From the NCBI RefSeq assembly GCF_008326305.1, contig NZ_BIXY01000013.1, forward strand, positions 1 to 64,000: DNA of 64,000 bases, written 5' to 3'. The position numbers and the translations under genes are program-made. The stretch's first letter is position 1; every line of letters starts with the position of its first letter. The stretch is from Dictyobacter arantiisoli. Lineage in GTDB: Bacteria; Chloroflexota; Ktedonobacteria; Ktedonobacterales; Ktedonobacteraceae. Shown here piece by piece: positions 1-8,283 of this stretch. The notes below the pieces were generated by a model. It ran no database searches. It was not told where the DNA came from and worked only from the letters and a program-made list of their open reading frames with translations.

Positions 1-7
1 TGCTGTT

Positions 8-14
8 CCTCCTC
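8..14 (-). promoter_or_regulatory. Shine-Dalgarno site of an off-window minus-strand gene
   Basis: On the minus strand these bases read GAGGAGG, a near-perfect ribosome binding site, followed by AACAGCA up to the window edge. The start codon of a minus-strand gene should therefore lie immediately left of base 1. The coding part is not visible, so its product is unknown. Confidence 0.5.
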
Positions 15-118
15 GAGAGTCCAATCAGAAAACATCTTGTTCTCTCAAATATGGAGCAGCATCGATCATTTTGCAAGCGCATCTGTTGTTACAAGCCCTC
101 TCTATTTTGGACCAAACT

Positions 119-212
119 TAGGCGTCGGCGCCTGCCAGCAGGTGAGCAGCAAGATCTCGATGGGAGTAGGAATCAAACACTGTCTTACCTCGACTTTGTA
201 CATTTTCAACTA
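119..212. repeat. Interspersed repeat, copy A (partial)
   Basis: This stretch contains the core GCCTGCCAGCAGGTGAGCAG followed by CAAGATC and AATCAAACAC, then CGACTTTGTACATTTT. The same blocks occur at 539-670 (copy B) and, inverted, at 31771-32062 (copy C). The core can fold on itself (CCTG/CAGG). Copy A lacks the left inverted end present in copy B, so it looks partial. No protein-like reading frame is convincing here. Confidence 0.7.
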
Positions 213-538
213 AAAACAGGCAGCATAGAGAAGCCGATTGAGCACGGAACGTGGGAGCAATCCAACAGCAGGATCATGGGAGGAGGTTGTATTGCTCTGC
301 AGTTCCCAGATATGGCGTCGCACAGCAGCGAGAACATCATGGAAGGTTGCTGATAAGTAACGCCATCAATTTTCCCCATGCTGGAGCGGTAAACAATGGC
401 CGAAAGAGGGCCAAAACAGTTATAATGGTTTCAGGTAATGGCATGAAACGTCTCCTTGAAGAAAGATATGCTTTGGTTAGCTTTTATCTTACCTCAGCAG
501 AGGGTTCATGCCTTCTTTTTTGGAATGTATAGCAAAAA

Positions 539-670
539 TGTACAAAGTCGAGCTTAGCTCGTGTTTGATTCCCATGATCTTCGCCATCCTGGCGCATGAG
601 TTTTCGCACCGACGCGCCTGCCAGCAGGTGAGCAGCAAGATCCCGCTGGGAGTGGGAATCAAACACTTTG
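539..670. repeat. Interspersed repeat, copy B with terminal inverted repeats
   Basis: The segment 561-574 (GTGTTTGATTCCCA) is the exact reverse complement of 653-666, giving perfect 14-bp inverted ends around a roughly 78-bp interior with the shared core at about 609-645. Just outside the left end is TGTACAAAGTCGAG, also present in copy C and inverted in copy A. Compact size, inverted ends and several intergenic copies resemble a MITE or REP-like element; no transposase is visible. The copy ends about 35 bases before the GDSL hydrolase start and may affect its leader. Confidence 0.7.
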
Positions 671-702
671 TTAATTGTATGTACATGAAGGAGTGCCAGA
701 TA

Positions 703-1338
703 ATGCAACCACTATTTACCACCGGCGATGTGGTGTTATTTCAAGGGGATAGTATTACGGATTGGGGACGAGATCGTGAAGATCCTACGCATCTTGGTTC
801 GGGCTATGCTCTGATGGCGGCGGCATGGTTTCAGGCGTTATATCCAGAGCTTGAGGTCCAGTTTATCAATCGTGGCATTGGCGGCAACCGTGTGGTCGAT
901 CTTGAAGCACGCTGGCAGCAGGATTGTCTGGATTTGCATCCTGGTTGGGTCTCTTTGTTGATCGGTATCAATGATACCTGGAGACGCTATGATAACGCTG
1001 ACCCTACCAGTACTCAGCGTTATGAAGATGGATATCGTCGACTACTGGATCGCACTGTTCAGGCTACGCAGGCACGTTTGATTCTCTGTGAGCCTTTTGT
1101 GTTACCTTATCCTGCGGGCCGTGAGGTGTGGCGTGAGGATCTTGATCCTAAGATCGCTGTTGTACGTAAAATCGCTCGCGAATATAATGCTATTTATGTT
1201 CCCTTTGATGGCATCTTTGCCCAGGTGGCCACGCAACGGGCCCCTGAATTCTGGGCTGCTGACGGGGTCCATCCCACTCCGGCAGGCCATGCACTGATGG
1301 CGCAGGCCTGGCTGCGTGCCGTCAAAGCGCTCGCCTGA
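703..1338 (+). CDS. SGNH/GDSL-family hydrolase
   Basis: A 211-residue esterase or lipase-like hydrolase of the SGNH superfamily, probably acting on ester or acetyl groups of carbohydrates or lipids. All four family blocks are visible: GDS with catalytic Ser17, GIGGN at 58-62, GIND at 88-91 and the DGVH block with Asp187 and His190. There is no signal peptide, so the enzyme is predicted to be cytoplasmic. The ATG at 703 is preferred because AAGGAG lies nine bases upstream; in-frame ATGs at 679 and 685 lack such a site, and the open frame further upstream runs through repeat copy B. It is monocistronic, flanked by the repeat and a hairpin. The exact substrate cannot be read from sequence. Confidence 0.9.
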   Translation: MQPLFTTGDVVLFQGDSITDWGRDREDPTHLGSGYALMAAAWFQALYPELEVQFINRGIGGNRVVDLEARWQQDCLDLHPGWVSLLIGINDTWRRYDNADPTSTQRYEDGYRRLLDRTVQATQARLILCEPFVLPYPAGREVWREDLDPKIAVVRKIAREYNAIYVPFDGIFAQVATQRAPEFWAADGVHPTPAGHALMAQAWLRAVKALA

Positions 1339-1359
1339 TTCTATTTTGTATGATGTGTC

Positions 1360-1414
1360 AGGAAGAAGAAGTGAGATAAGAGCTTATAGAGAGCTCTTAT
1401 GCTTTCTTCTTCCT
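1360..1414 (+). terminator. Long hairpin after GDSL hydrolase
   Basis: Two nested inverted repeats are visible: AGGAAGAAGAA pairs with TTCTTCTTCCT on the outside, and ATAAGAGCT pairs with AGCTCTTAT inside. The hairpin lies 22 bases after the stop codon. No U-run follows it, so it may be a terminator or an mRNA-stabilising 3' structure. Confidence 0.5.
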
Positions 1415-1704
1415 GGTCCATCGTATTCGTAATTGTTGTAAAAATTCGTTTTCATTTTCCTCTCCTCCTCGTCTTACCCGTTACCTTTCTGTCTATCAAT
1501 CACTACCTTTTTGTTTTGTTGTTGCGCAACACTAAAGAATAGTCAAGCCGTACCGATATAAAATAACAGGCCAACGATCATATAATTCATGATTGGACCG
1601 GCTATGGTTTTTCTTATAGCGATAAACGGCTACCCCGTAACTATGGTTGTGCTTGTTTTTTTGTCACGTTTTATAACAGAGTGTTTGATGGAGGAATCTC
1701 TACA
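1415..1704 (+). other. Gap before the His-rich gene, possible promoter
   Basis: No gene is seen here. A TATAAT hexamer at 1581-1586 could be the -10 element of the downstream small gene, but no convincing -35 element lies 16-18 bases before it. Confidence 0.3.
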
Positions 1705-1914
1705 ATGGCAATTCGGAATATCACTAAAAAAGTAGCTGCTGTTGCTGCTGTTCTGGCTCTGACTGGTTTTCTCGCCTGTGTTCCGTCGCATACAGCACTT
1801 CATGCGAGTGCGTACGTACCGAGCGCCAGGACTGCGCCTGCGCCTGCACCTCATGGTGCGCATCATGGAGCGGCACATCATGGAGCGGCACATCACGGAG
1901 CGGCGCATCATTAA
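1705..1914 (+). CDS. Small exported protein with His-rich tail
   Basis: A 69-residue protein. Residues 1-8 are positively charged, followed by a hydrophobic stretch (about 9-25) ending in LAC, which could be a secretion signal or weak lipobox at Cys25, although Phe at -3 is atypical. The mature part is Ala/Pro-rich and ends in three repeats of HHGAA or close variants. The His pairs could bind metal ions such as Ni, Zn or Cu at the cell surface; this is inference, as no family is recognised. The ATG at 1705 has GGAGG ten bases upstream. The DNA behind the tail is a 15-bp tandem repeat, so copy number may vary between strains. Confidence 0.7.
   Translation: MAIRNITKKVAAVAAVLALTGFLACVPSHTALHASAYVPSARTAPAPAPHGAHHGAAHHGAAHHGAAHH
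1856..1911 (+). repeat. 15-bp tandem repeat encoding His-rich tail
   Basis: The unit CATCATGGAGCGGCA and close variants occur in tandem about 3.5 times inside the small gene. Each unit adds His-His-Gly-Ala-Ala. Copy-number change would lengthen or shorten the tail without a frameshift. Confidence 0.75.
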
Positions 1915-1970
1915 TCCTCTGGATGAGAGATTGTTTGTGAATCAGTAGGTAGCCGTACCTCTCCTGATAA

Positions 1971-2014
1971 AGAAAACGCTCTGAAGCTATTACTTATGCT
2001 TCAGAGCGTTTTCT
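1971..2014. terminator. Bidirectional terminator between His-rich gene and clpP
   Basis: A perfect 17-bp stem (AGAAAACGCTCTGAAGC with its complement at 1998-2014) encloses a 10-base loop. The stem ends are A/T-rich in both directions, and the hairpin separates two convergent genes. Confidence 0.85.
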
Positions 2015-2041
2015 TATTCGGTATGGGTTTTCTTGATGGCT

Positions 2042-2692
2042 TTATTCTTCGCCGCGGGTAAGAATTTCGTCAATCAATCCATACTCTACCGCTTGTTGTG
2101 CTGACAGATAGTAGTTGCGATCTGCATCTTTTTGAATGCGCTCAATGGGTTGTCCGGTATGCTTGGCAAGAATACCCAATAAGCTCTGACGTAGGCGGAT
2201 AATTTCGCGGGCTGTAATCTCAATATCTGATGCCTGACCTTCCGCACCACCCAGGGGCTGATGGATCAAGATGGTTGAGTTAGGTAGCGCAAACCGTTTG
2301 CCATGGGCGCCAACGGCCAGCAGTACCGCACCCATACTCATCGCCATGCCCATACAGACAGTTGACACGTCTGCTTTTAACGATTGCATAGCATCATAGA
2401 TGGCAAGTCCCGCATAGATGACGCCGCCCGGGCTATTGACATACATATTAATATCTTTGGTCGGATCTTCATTTTGCAGATAGAGCAATTGACCGACCAC
2501 GCTATTGGCTACCATATCATCAATTTGCGTCCCTACAAAAATGATACGATCTTGTAATAAGCGTGAGAAAAGATCGTGGCTTACGATGCCGCGTGGTGTT
2601 GTCTCGACCACATAAGGGATAATTCCCCTTGGTTCGAGATACTCACGTGACTCTTTGATCCATTTTGGATCGCGAGGATTAAATTTTGTCAT
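2042..2692 (-). CDS. clpP: ATP-dependent Clp protease proteolytic subunit
   Basis: A 216-residue serine peptidase that forms the tetradecameric chamber paired with ClpX or ClpC for cytosolic protein turnover. The nucleophile is Ser119 (in [10 protein letters not shown]) and the base is His144 (in ILIHQPLGG). The third triad position is Asn193 in [10 protein letters not shown], where most ClpPs have Asp; the spacings 119-144 and 144-193 equal those of the E. coli triad (25 and 49). An Asn triad is known in Listeria ClpP1, which depends on a partner ClpP. The start at 2692 has AGGAG a few bases upstream; a longer open frame extends to 2752 but is unlike ClpP N-termini. No clpX is adjacent. Confidence 0.95.
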   Translation of the reverse strand: MTKFNPRDPKWIKESREYLEPRGIIPYVVETTPRGIVSHDLFSRLLQDRIIFVGTQIDDMVANSVVGQLLYLQNEDPTKDINMYVNSPGGVIYAGLAIYDAMQSLKADVSTVCMGMAMSMGAVLLAVGAHGKRFALPNSTILIHQPLGGAEGQASDIEITAREIIRLRQSLLGILAKHTGQPIERIQKDADRNYYLSAQQAVEYGLIDEILTRGEE

Positions 2693-2809
2693 ATCTTCTC
2701 CTGTTGTGGCGTGTGGCGTATTTTCCCTGTTCAAACAATACACGCCTCGCACTCCCTATCACTATGAAGCGCGTACGGATAGCAATTTCAATCGGTGAGA
2801 TCTGCCTTT

Positions 2810-2838
2810 ATGATACAAGATGGAAACCACATTGTCCA
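2810..2838 (-). promoter_or_regulatory. Predicted clpP promoter
   Basis: On the minus strand TGGACA (2838-2833) and TATCAT (2815-2810) are separated by exactly 17 bases; each matches the sigma-70 consensus at five of six positions. This implies a leader of a little over 100 bases before clpP. Confidence 0.65.
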
Positions 2839-3431
2839 AGAATGAGCGTGTTGTGACGGATTTTCGATGCATGCTCTTTTAAAAAGAGTAGGTACCTCTA
2901 TTGTATCACCTCAAGGCCCCATTCTAAAAGCTTTATTGCGTTACCAATAAGGTCAGGAGAGCAATGGAGAGAGAAGAATGAAAACAAGACGCGTTGAGTC
3001 TATCCAGGGTCTCTGTCCGAAGGCAGAGGAGTGATGCATCAATAGAAGACACAACGCATATCCATAGTATACAAAAGATTATTTGGAAGGCAAAATAGTG
3101 TTTGCGATTTATAAAATGTAACCAAAACAGACCAGTGGCTGTCGAGTGATCCAGTATTATCCACGCTTGTGTTATTAGATGTACATGTCATTTTGTATGG
3201 ACAATCTATACACTGCTTGACGGCAAAACTTACGGATCTCCTTCAAAAAGTGCGGATAAATGGGGGATGGTATTTTGTTAAATCGCAAAACATGATAAGC
3301 TAAGGGTATATAAATATACTGGCGGGGATGTTCTATGCTAGTATTAACCATATCTTAATGCTAATCGACTGGCCATGGTTCATTGGTGAACTGTTATTCT
3401 CTTAGATGAGTCTAGGGAGAAGTGAATTCTA
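2839..3431. other. Divergent gap between clpP and ndh
   Basis: No coding frame, tRNA or clear repeat was found in this stretch between divergent genes. AGGGAGA at 3414-3420 is the ribosome binding site that supports the TTG start of ndh at 3432. Confidence 0.5.
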
Positions 3432-4754
3432 TTGGATACTGTACATGTACAAAGTAGCCCGACAAAACGCCCCCAGGTCGTCATCGTTGGCGCTGGTTTC
3501 GCTGGCTTGAATGCCGCAAAAGCCTTAAAAGATGCGCCAGTTGATGTGACTGTCATTGATCGCAATAATCATCATCTTTTTCAGCCTTTGCTCTATCAGG
3601 TTGCTACTGCGGTGCTTTCTCCGGCAGACATTTCAGCGCCGATTCGCTCACTCTTGCGCAAGCAGAAAAATACGCGGGTCGTGCTGGCTGAGGTCACAGG
3701 TATTGACCGAGATCAGCAATGTGTATTGACTGCCGATGGTCGTGAATTCGCTTACGATTATATTGTCGTGGCGACCGGTGCCAGCCATAGCTATTTCGGC
3801 AACGATCAATGGGCCCCTTACGCTCCTGGCATGAAGACAATCGCCGACGCGACTGCGCTTCGCCGCAAGATCTTGCTGGCCTTTGAAGAGGCAGAGCATG
3901 AGACTGATCCCGAGCGCCAGCGTGCATTATTGACCTTTATCTTAATTGGCGCTGGCCCTACCGGTGTCGAGATGGCTGGTGCTGTGGCTGAATTGGCCCA
4001 TGTTGCCCTGGCTCAGGATTTCCGCAACATAGATCCTCGTTCGGCACGCATCATTCTGGTTGAGGCCCTGCCTCGTATTCTGCCAGTCTTTGATGAGGGT
4101 CTGGCAAAGAAGGCGCAAGAAGGTTTGCACAACCTGGGCGTTGAAGTGCGCACTGGCTCTGCGGTAGAAGAAGTTAATGAGCATGGTGTCGTGATTGCCG
4201 GAAAGCAGATCAACGCGACAACCGTAATCTGGACTGCTGGCGTTTCCGCCTCTCCTGCTGGTAAGTGGCTCGGCGCGGAGACTGATCGCGCGGGTCGTGC
4301 TAAAGTTGACCAGTATCTCAATCTGCCGGGTTATCCCAATATTTTCATTGTTGGTGATACCTGTGCTGCTTCACAGGATGGGAAGCCGATCCCCGGAATC
4401 GCCCCCGCTGCTATGCAGGGTGGATTGTATGCCGCCTCGGTGATTATTGAACGTGTGGCCGGTAAACCTGCCAGCCATCCTTTCCATTATCATAATCGTG
4501 GTAACCTGGCAACAGTTGGACGCTCATTCGGTATTGCCGATCTGGGGAAAATTAAATTTTCTGGTTTCCCGGCCTGGTTATTCTGGATTCTGGTCCATAT
4601 CATGTTCTTAGTCGGATTCCGTAATCGCTTCCTGGTTCTTTTCCAGTCTCTCTGGGGATATATTACCTTTCAGCGTGGTGCGCGTCTGATTACGCATGAT
4701 GGTAGTACTTCTGTACGTCAGAAACAAGAAACACCAGAACTTTTGATACGCTAG
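3432..4754 (+). CDS. ndh: Type II NADH dehydrogenase (NDH-2)
   Basis: A 440-residue FAD-dependent NADH:quinone oxidoreductase that feeds electrons to the quinone pool without pumping protons. The FAD-binding Rossmann motif GAGFAG lies at residues 20-25. The NADH-binding motif GAGPTGVEMAG lies near 170-180, and FIVGDTCA, which contacts FAD, lies near 305. The C-terminal part (FPAWLFWILVHIMFLVGF) is hydrophobic and amphipathic, as expected for peripheral membrane attachment. The start is a TTG with AGGGAGA eleven bases upstream; no in-frame ATG exists near it. A promoter for the next gene lies just after this stop codon, so the kinase is probably transcribed on its own. Confidence 0.92.
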   Translation: MDTVHVQSSPTKRPQVVIVGAGFAGLNAAKALKDAPVDVTVIDRNNHHLFQPLLYQVATAVLSPADISAPIRSLLRKQKNTRVVLAEVTGIDRDQQCVLTADGREFAYDYIVVATGASHSYFGNDQWAPYAPGMKTIADATALRRKILLAFEEAEHETDPERQRALLTFILIGAGPTGVEMAGAVAELAHVALAQDFRNIDPRSARIILVEALPRILPVFDEGLAKKAQEGLHNLGVEVRTGSAVEEVNEHGVVIAGKQINATTVIWTAGVSASPAGKWLGAETDRAGRAKVDQYLNLPGYPNIFIVGDTCAASQDGKPIPGIAPAAMQGGLYAASVIIERVAGKPASHPFHYHNRGNLATVGRSFGIADLGKIKFSGFPAWLFWILVHIMFLVGFRNRFLVLFQSLWGYITFQRGARLITHDGSTSVRQKQETPELLIR

Positions 4755-4757
4755 AGC

Positions 4758-4787
4758 TTGCCTCTGAACTCTATTTTCGCATATAAT
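4758..4787 (+). promoter_or_regulatory. Predicted promoter of Ser/Thr kinase 1
   Basis: TTGCCT (4758-4763) and a consensus TATAAT (4782-4787) are 18 bases apart. The predicted leader is about 30 bases to the ATG at 4824. Confidence 0.6.
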
Positions 4788-4823
4788 CACACAAAGCAAG
4801 TAATGTTGTCTTGAGGTGAAGGG

Positions 4824-6611
4824 ATGCGAGAGTTACCAGCAAAGCCCCCCAGGGGCAAGGTTGTCCGTGATCGTTATATTGTAGAGGAACTGTTAGGCCA
4901 GGGCGGCTTTGGTGCCGTTTATCGCGTGCGTGATCGCCGTGTAAAAGGCAATATTTTCGCGCTCAAAGAGGTTGACAGTCCTGAACGCCGTCAGCGGGAG
5001 AGCGTCCTTTTTGAAGGGGATGTTCTCCGCCGACTGGATCATCCAGCCTTGCCTCGCGTGTATCAGGTGTTTGAGGAGGTGAAGCCCAATCGTGTCTGTA
5101 TCCTGATGGATTATGTGGCTGGGCCTAATCTTGAGCGGTTGCGCCTCCAGCAGCCAGAGAAGCGTTTTCCTTTACCTCAAATTGTGCGTATGATGACCCC
5201 TATTGTCAGTGCGCTCACCTACCTTCATGCTCAACAACCGCCTATTATTCACCGCGATGTTAAGCCTTCAAATATCATTATTCCCACCTCTGGTGAAAGT
5301 GCGGTTCTGGTCGATTTTGGGATCGCGAAAGAATATGATCAGGACTCAACTACGACGGCAATTCGACATTGTTCGCCAGGCTATGGTGCACCAGAGCAGT
5401 ATGTCAGTGGCACGAATCCTCAAACCGATGTCTACGGCCTGGGCGCAACTATTTATACTTTATTGACCGGCACGGTACCGATTGATGCTCTCTACCGTAT
5501 TACGCGCATGAGTGTGCAGCGTACTGATCCCTTACAACCCCTGGAAGAATTAGAGCCTACTATTCCCACCCCTATCTCAGCTGCTGTCCTGCGGGCCCTG
5601 TCAGTCAATAGCAATGATCGTTTTGATACCGTTGAGGACTTCTGGCAGGTATTGTGTGCTGATCTGTCTGTTGATACAGATACTATGGCAGAAGCTAAAC
5701 CGTTGTCATCCTCTTCCAATCAAGCAGCTTTGCCATTTCCTGAGACTCCTCCTGCAACGCTGAGCGCTGCATCCGCGCTTACTATTGAAGATGTCGCTGA
5801 TGTGAGAGAGCCCGCGTATACAACCACCAGGGCTACAATAGCACCTGAAGTATCTACCACCTACGAGGAGCCGCAATTATTCTCGCCATCCCAGCCAGGG
5901 AAAGCGCAAACTTCGCGACGTTTCTTGCCTTTATTATTGTTTGTTTTACTGCTGCTCATTGGTGGAAGCGCCTTTGCCGTAGCTTCAGGCGTGTTTGCTC
6001 CTGCGCAGCCCAGAACTGTTGTGAATCCACCCATAAAGCATACCCCTGCTTCGGTTCAAACTCCCCTGGTTCGTATTACCAGCACTTCTGTTGCGCAGAA
6101 GACGCACACTGCAACTCCGGTTGTTACAACAACTTCCGCGCCTCCTCCATCAACTCCTACAACGCCTCCCGTGAGTATGCCGCAACTTGTCGGCGCATAT
6201 AGTGGAACAATTCATAACCAGCCAGCCAATGTGCAATCGGGTATTGCACTCTCCAGCATCAGGCAATCCCGGGGAACGATTAGTGGCTATCTCTCATTGG
6301 GAGCGGGGTTGTTGGGAAGTGGTAATTTTACTGGGAGTGTCGCTACTAATAAGCATATCCAGTTTCTCGTGGATGCCTATCCCACCCTGTTGCCCCTCTT
6401 CTTTGAAGGCACTATCCAATCTGATGGGAGCATCAGTGGTACCTATTGTAGTTATCGGAATGGGCAGTGCGATGAAAGCAATGGACATGGCTATGGCACC
6501 TGGAGCGTTACGCCTGCCTCTTCTGCATATAACGGTAATCCCATTGCTGCCTCGTTTGCCAGCATTGGTAGTGCCCAACCAGCATCCTTGTACCAGAATC
6601 ATAGTGCATAA
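4824..6611 (+). CDS. Membrane Ser/Thr protein kinase 1 with extracellular domain
   Basis: A 595-residue eukaryote-type kinase. The cytoplasmic kinase domain (about 15-280) has the glycine loop GQGGFGAV, Lys48, HRDVKPSN with Asp145, DFG at 164-166 and the APEQ motif. A Ser/Thr/Pro-rich linker leads to one transmembrane helix (about 367-390). Outside the membrane are a Thr/Pro-rich stalk and a C-terminal region of about 140 residues rich in Gly, Ser and short beta-like repeats (YSGTIHNQPANVQSGIALSS). No PASTA repeats are seen, so the sensed ligand is unknown. The ATG at 4824 follows GAGGTGAAGGG. A strong terminator lies downstream. The PP2C phosphatase at 42009-43007 is a plausible antagonist. 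Confidence 0.9.
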   Translation: MRELPAKPPRGKVVRDRYIVEELLGQGGFGAVYRVRDRRVKGNIFALKEVDSPERRQRESVLFEGDVLRRLDHPALPRVYQVFEEVKPNRVCILMDYVAGPNLERLRLQQPEKRFPLPQIVRMMTPIVSALTYLHAQQPPIIHRDVKPSNIIIPTSGESAVLVDFGIAKEYDQDSTTTAIRHCSPGYGAPEQYVSGTNPQTDVYGLGATIYTLLTGTVPIDALYRITRMSVQRTDPLQPLEELEPTIPTPISAAVLRALSVNSNDRFDTVEDFWQVLCADLSVDTDTMAEAKPLSSSSNQAALPFPETPPATLSAASALTIEDVADVREPAYTTTRATIAPEVSTTYEEPQLFSPSQPGKAQTSRRFLPLLLFVLLLLIGGSAFAVASGVFAPAQPRTVVNPPIKHTPASVQTPLVRITSTSVAQKTHTATPVVTTTSAPPPSTPTTPPVSMPQLVGAYSGTIHNQPANVQSGIALSSIRQSRGTISGYLSLGAGLLGSGNFTGSVATNKHIQFLVDAYPTLLPLFFEGTIQSDGSISGTYCSYRNGQCDESNGHGYGTWSVTPASSAYNGNPIAASFASIGSAQPASLYQNHSA

Positions 6612-6660
6612 CCATATCACCGGTTATGTTCAGCAGCAGCAGCAGCCTGACATATTGCAT

Positions 6661-6690
6661 CTGATTTGTTATTGAACAGATCAGTTTTTT
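6661..6690 (+). terminator. Intrinsic terminator of kinase 1
   Basis: CTGATTTGTT (6661-6670) pairs with AACAGATCAG (6675-6684) with one mismatch and a four-base loop, followed directly by six T residues. Confidence 0.85.
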
Positions 6691-6734
6691 CGTCTTTTAA
6701 ATGTGATGTTGTGCTATCAGTCCGGGCCAATTTG

Positions 6735-6743
6735 TGATATACT
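6735..6743 (+). promoter_or_regulatory. Extended -10 promoter of obgE
   Basis: TGATATACT fits the extended -10 form TGnTATAAT with one mismatch. No good -35 element lies 17 bases upstream. The predicted leader is about 48 bases. Confidence 0.5.
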
Positions 6744-6796
6744 CCACACGCCACAAAATTAGAAAATGTACGCATGCGCAACGTATTGGGGAGATT

Positions 6797-8113
6797 ATGT
6801 TTTACGATCATACTAGGATCTTTGTGAAAGCTGGAAATGGTGGCGATGGGTCTATTCACTTTCGTCGCGAGAAATTTGCTCCATTCGGCGGTCCCGATGG
6901 AGGCGATGGCGGGCGAGGTGGTAGTATCTACTTCGAAGCAACTAATGGCTTAAACACTTTAATTGACTATCGCTATAAACAGCAATTTAAAGCTGAATCA
7001 GGTGTGGAGGGCGTCCGCCAGAAGATGCATGGGGCAAAGGGTGAGGATATTATCTTGCGTGTGCCTTGTGGGACGGTTATTCGGGATGGCGAGGCAAACA
7101 CGTTGATTGCGGACTTAACCGAGCCAGGGCAGCGTGTCATGGTGGCCCGTGGTGGTCGCGGTGGTTTGGGTAATGTGCATTTTGCAACCTCAACCCATCA
7201 GACTCCTAAAGAATCTCAGCGTGGTGAACCGGGTGAGGAGCGTTGGCTAAACCTTGAACTGCGTGTGATTGCAGATGTTGGTCTGGTTGGCTATCCTAAT
7301 GCGGGCAAGTCCACCTTGCTTTCAGTGGTATCGGCAGCCCATCCGAAAATTGCGAATTATCCTTTTACGACTCTCGAGCCCAATCTGGGTTTTGTTGAGG
7401 TCGGTCAGCCACGTGGTGGCGATGGCTATGGGTTTGTGATGGCAGATATTCCGGGACTCATCGAAGGGGCAGCCCAGGGAGTTGGCCTGGGTCATGAGTT
7501 CTTGCGCCATTTGCGCCGTACGCGTATGCTAATCCACATGGTGGATGGTTCCGCTGTTGAGCGAGATCCCTGGCAGGATTTTGAGACGATCAATCACGAA
7601 TTGCACGAATATGATGCTCAGCTTGGAGCTCGTCCACAACTGGTGGTCCTGAATAAGATGGATGTACCTGAGGCGCAGGAGCGCTGGCCGGAGTTTAAGG
7701 CCAAAGTGGAAGCGGCTGGCTATGCAGTCTATGCTATCTCTGCCGCGGCCCATCAGGGTACAAATGAATTGATGGCCGAAGTTTCGCGCCGCTTGCTGGA
7801 AATGCAGCGCGATGAAGCCGAACGTGTGGCCGCCGCTGGTATGGTGACTGATCTGCGAGAGGGCGAGAGCCCTATCTTACGACCTCAGGCCGATGATGCC
7901 TTTACCGTCACCAAAGAGGCGGGTGTCTATGTTGTAAGTGGCAAGCGTATTGAACGTCTGGTAAATATGACCAACCAGGATAGTGAAGAGAGCATGGATC
8001 GCTTGCAGGTACAACTGTCGAAGCAGGGTGTGACAAAAGCTTTGGAAGAAGCTGGCGTTCAGGTGGGCGATACTGTCCGTTTCGGCAAAGTCGAACTCTT
8101 CTGGGGCGAGTAG
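6797..8113 (+). CDS. obgE: Obg/CgtA GTPase
   Basis: A 438-residue ribosome-assembly GTPase that binds the 50S subunit. The N-terminal glycine-rich Obg domain (1-160) begins MFYDHTRIFVKAGNGGDGS, the canonical start of the family. The G domain has GYPNAGKST (165-173), the switch motif FTTLEPN, DIPGLIEGA and NKMD. The C-terminal OCT domain (about 360-438) ends in VELFWGE. An upstream in-frame start at 6734 would add 21 residues foreign to the family, so the ATG at 6797, next to GGGGAG, is preferred. The gene has its own promoter and terminator. Confidence 0.95.
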   Translation: MFYDHTRIFVKAGNGGDGSIHFRREKFAPFGGPDGGDGGRGGSIYFEATNGLNTLIDYRYKQQFKAESGVEGVRQKMHGAKGEDIILRVPCGTVIRDGEANTLIADLTEPGQRVMVARGGRGGLGNVHFATSTHQTPKESQRGEPGEERWLNLELRVIADVGLVGYPNAGKSTLLSVVSAAHPKIANYPFTTLEPNLGFVEVGQPRGGDGYGFVMADIPGLIEGAAQGVGLGHEFLRHLRRTRMLIHMVDGSAVERDPWQDFETINHELHEYDAQLGARPQLVVLNKMDVPEAQERWPEFKAKVEAAGYAVYAISAAAHQGTNELMAEVSRRLLEMQRDEAERVAAAGMVTDLREGESPILRPQADDAFTVTKEAGVYVVSGKRIERLVNMTNQDSEESMDRLQVQLSKQGVTKALEEAGVQVGDTVRFGKVELFWGE

Positions 8114-8135
8114 CAAAAAAAAACATGTGACCATG

Positions 8136-8163
8136 AAGCGCCATTGTTAAGATGGCGCTTTTT
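8136..8163 (+). terminator. Intrinsic terminator of obgE
   Basis: AAGCGCCAT (8136-8144) pairs perfectly with ATGGCGCTT (8152-8160) around a seven-base loop, followed by further T residues. Confidence 0.85.
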
Positions 8164-8190
8164 ATGCATGCTCTTTTTGCTGCACAGGTA

Positions 8191-8199
8191 TGTTATACT
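8191..8199 (+). promoter_or_regulatory. Extended -10 promoter of the CHAT protein gene
   Basis: TGTTATACT fits TGnTATAAT with one mismatch and lies just after the obgE terminator. The implied leader to the ATG at 8284 is about 80 bases. Confidence 0.5.
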
Positions 8200-8283
8200 A
8201 GCAGATGAAGACGGATATATTTGGCATCTTTTCAGCGTGCAAAAAAATGCGCAAAAGCAACGGAATGTGAGAATACTCAGCTC

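Noticed and set aside
255-297. Imperfect 12-bp inverted repeat GAGCAATCCAAC/GTTGTATTGCTC
   Set aside because: One mismatch, a 19-base loop and no T-run; possibly part of the leader of the off-window gene but not enough to call.
51-532. Open frames of 93-100 codons in the first 530 bases
   Set aside because: They cross repeat copy A and lack ribosome binding sites and protein-like composition.
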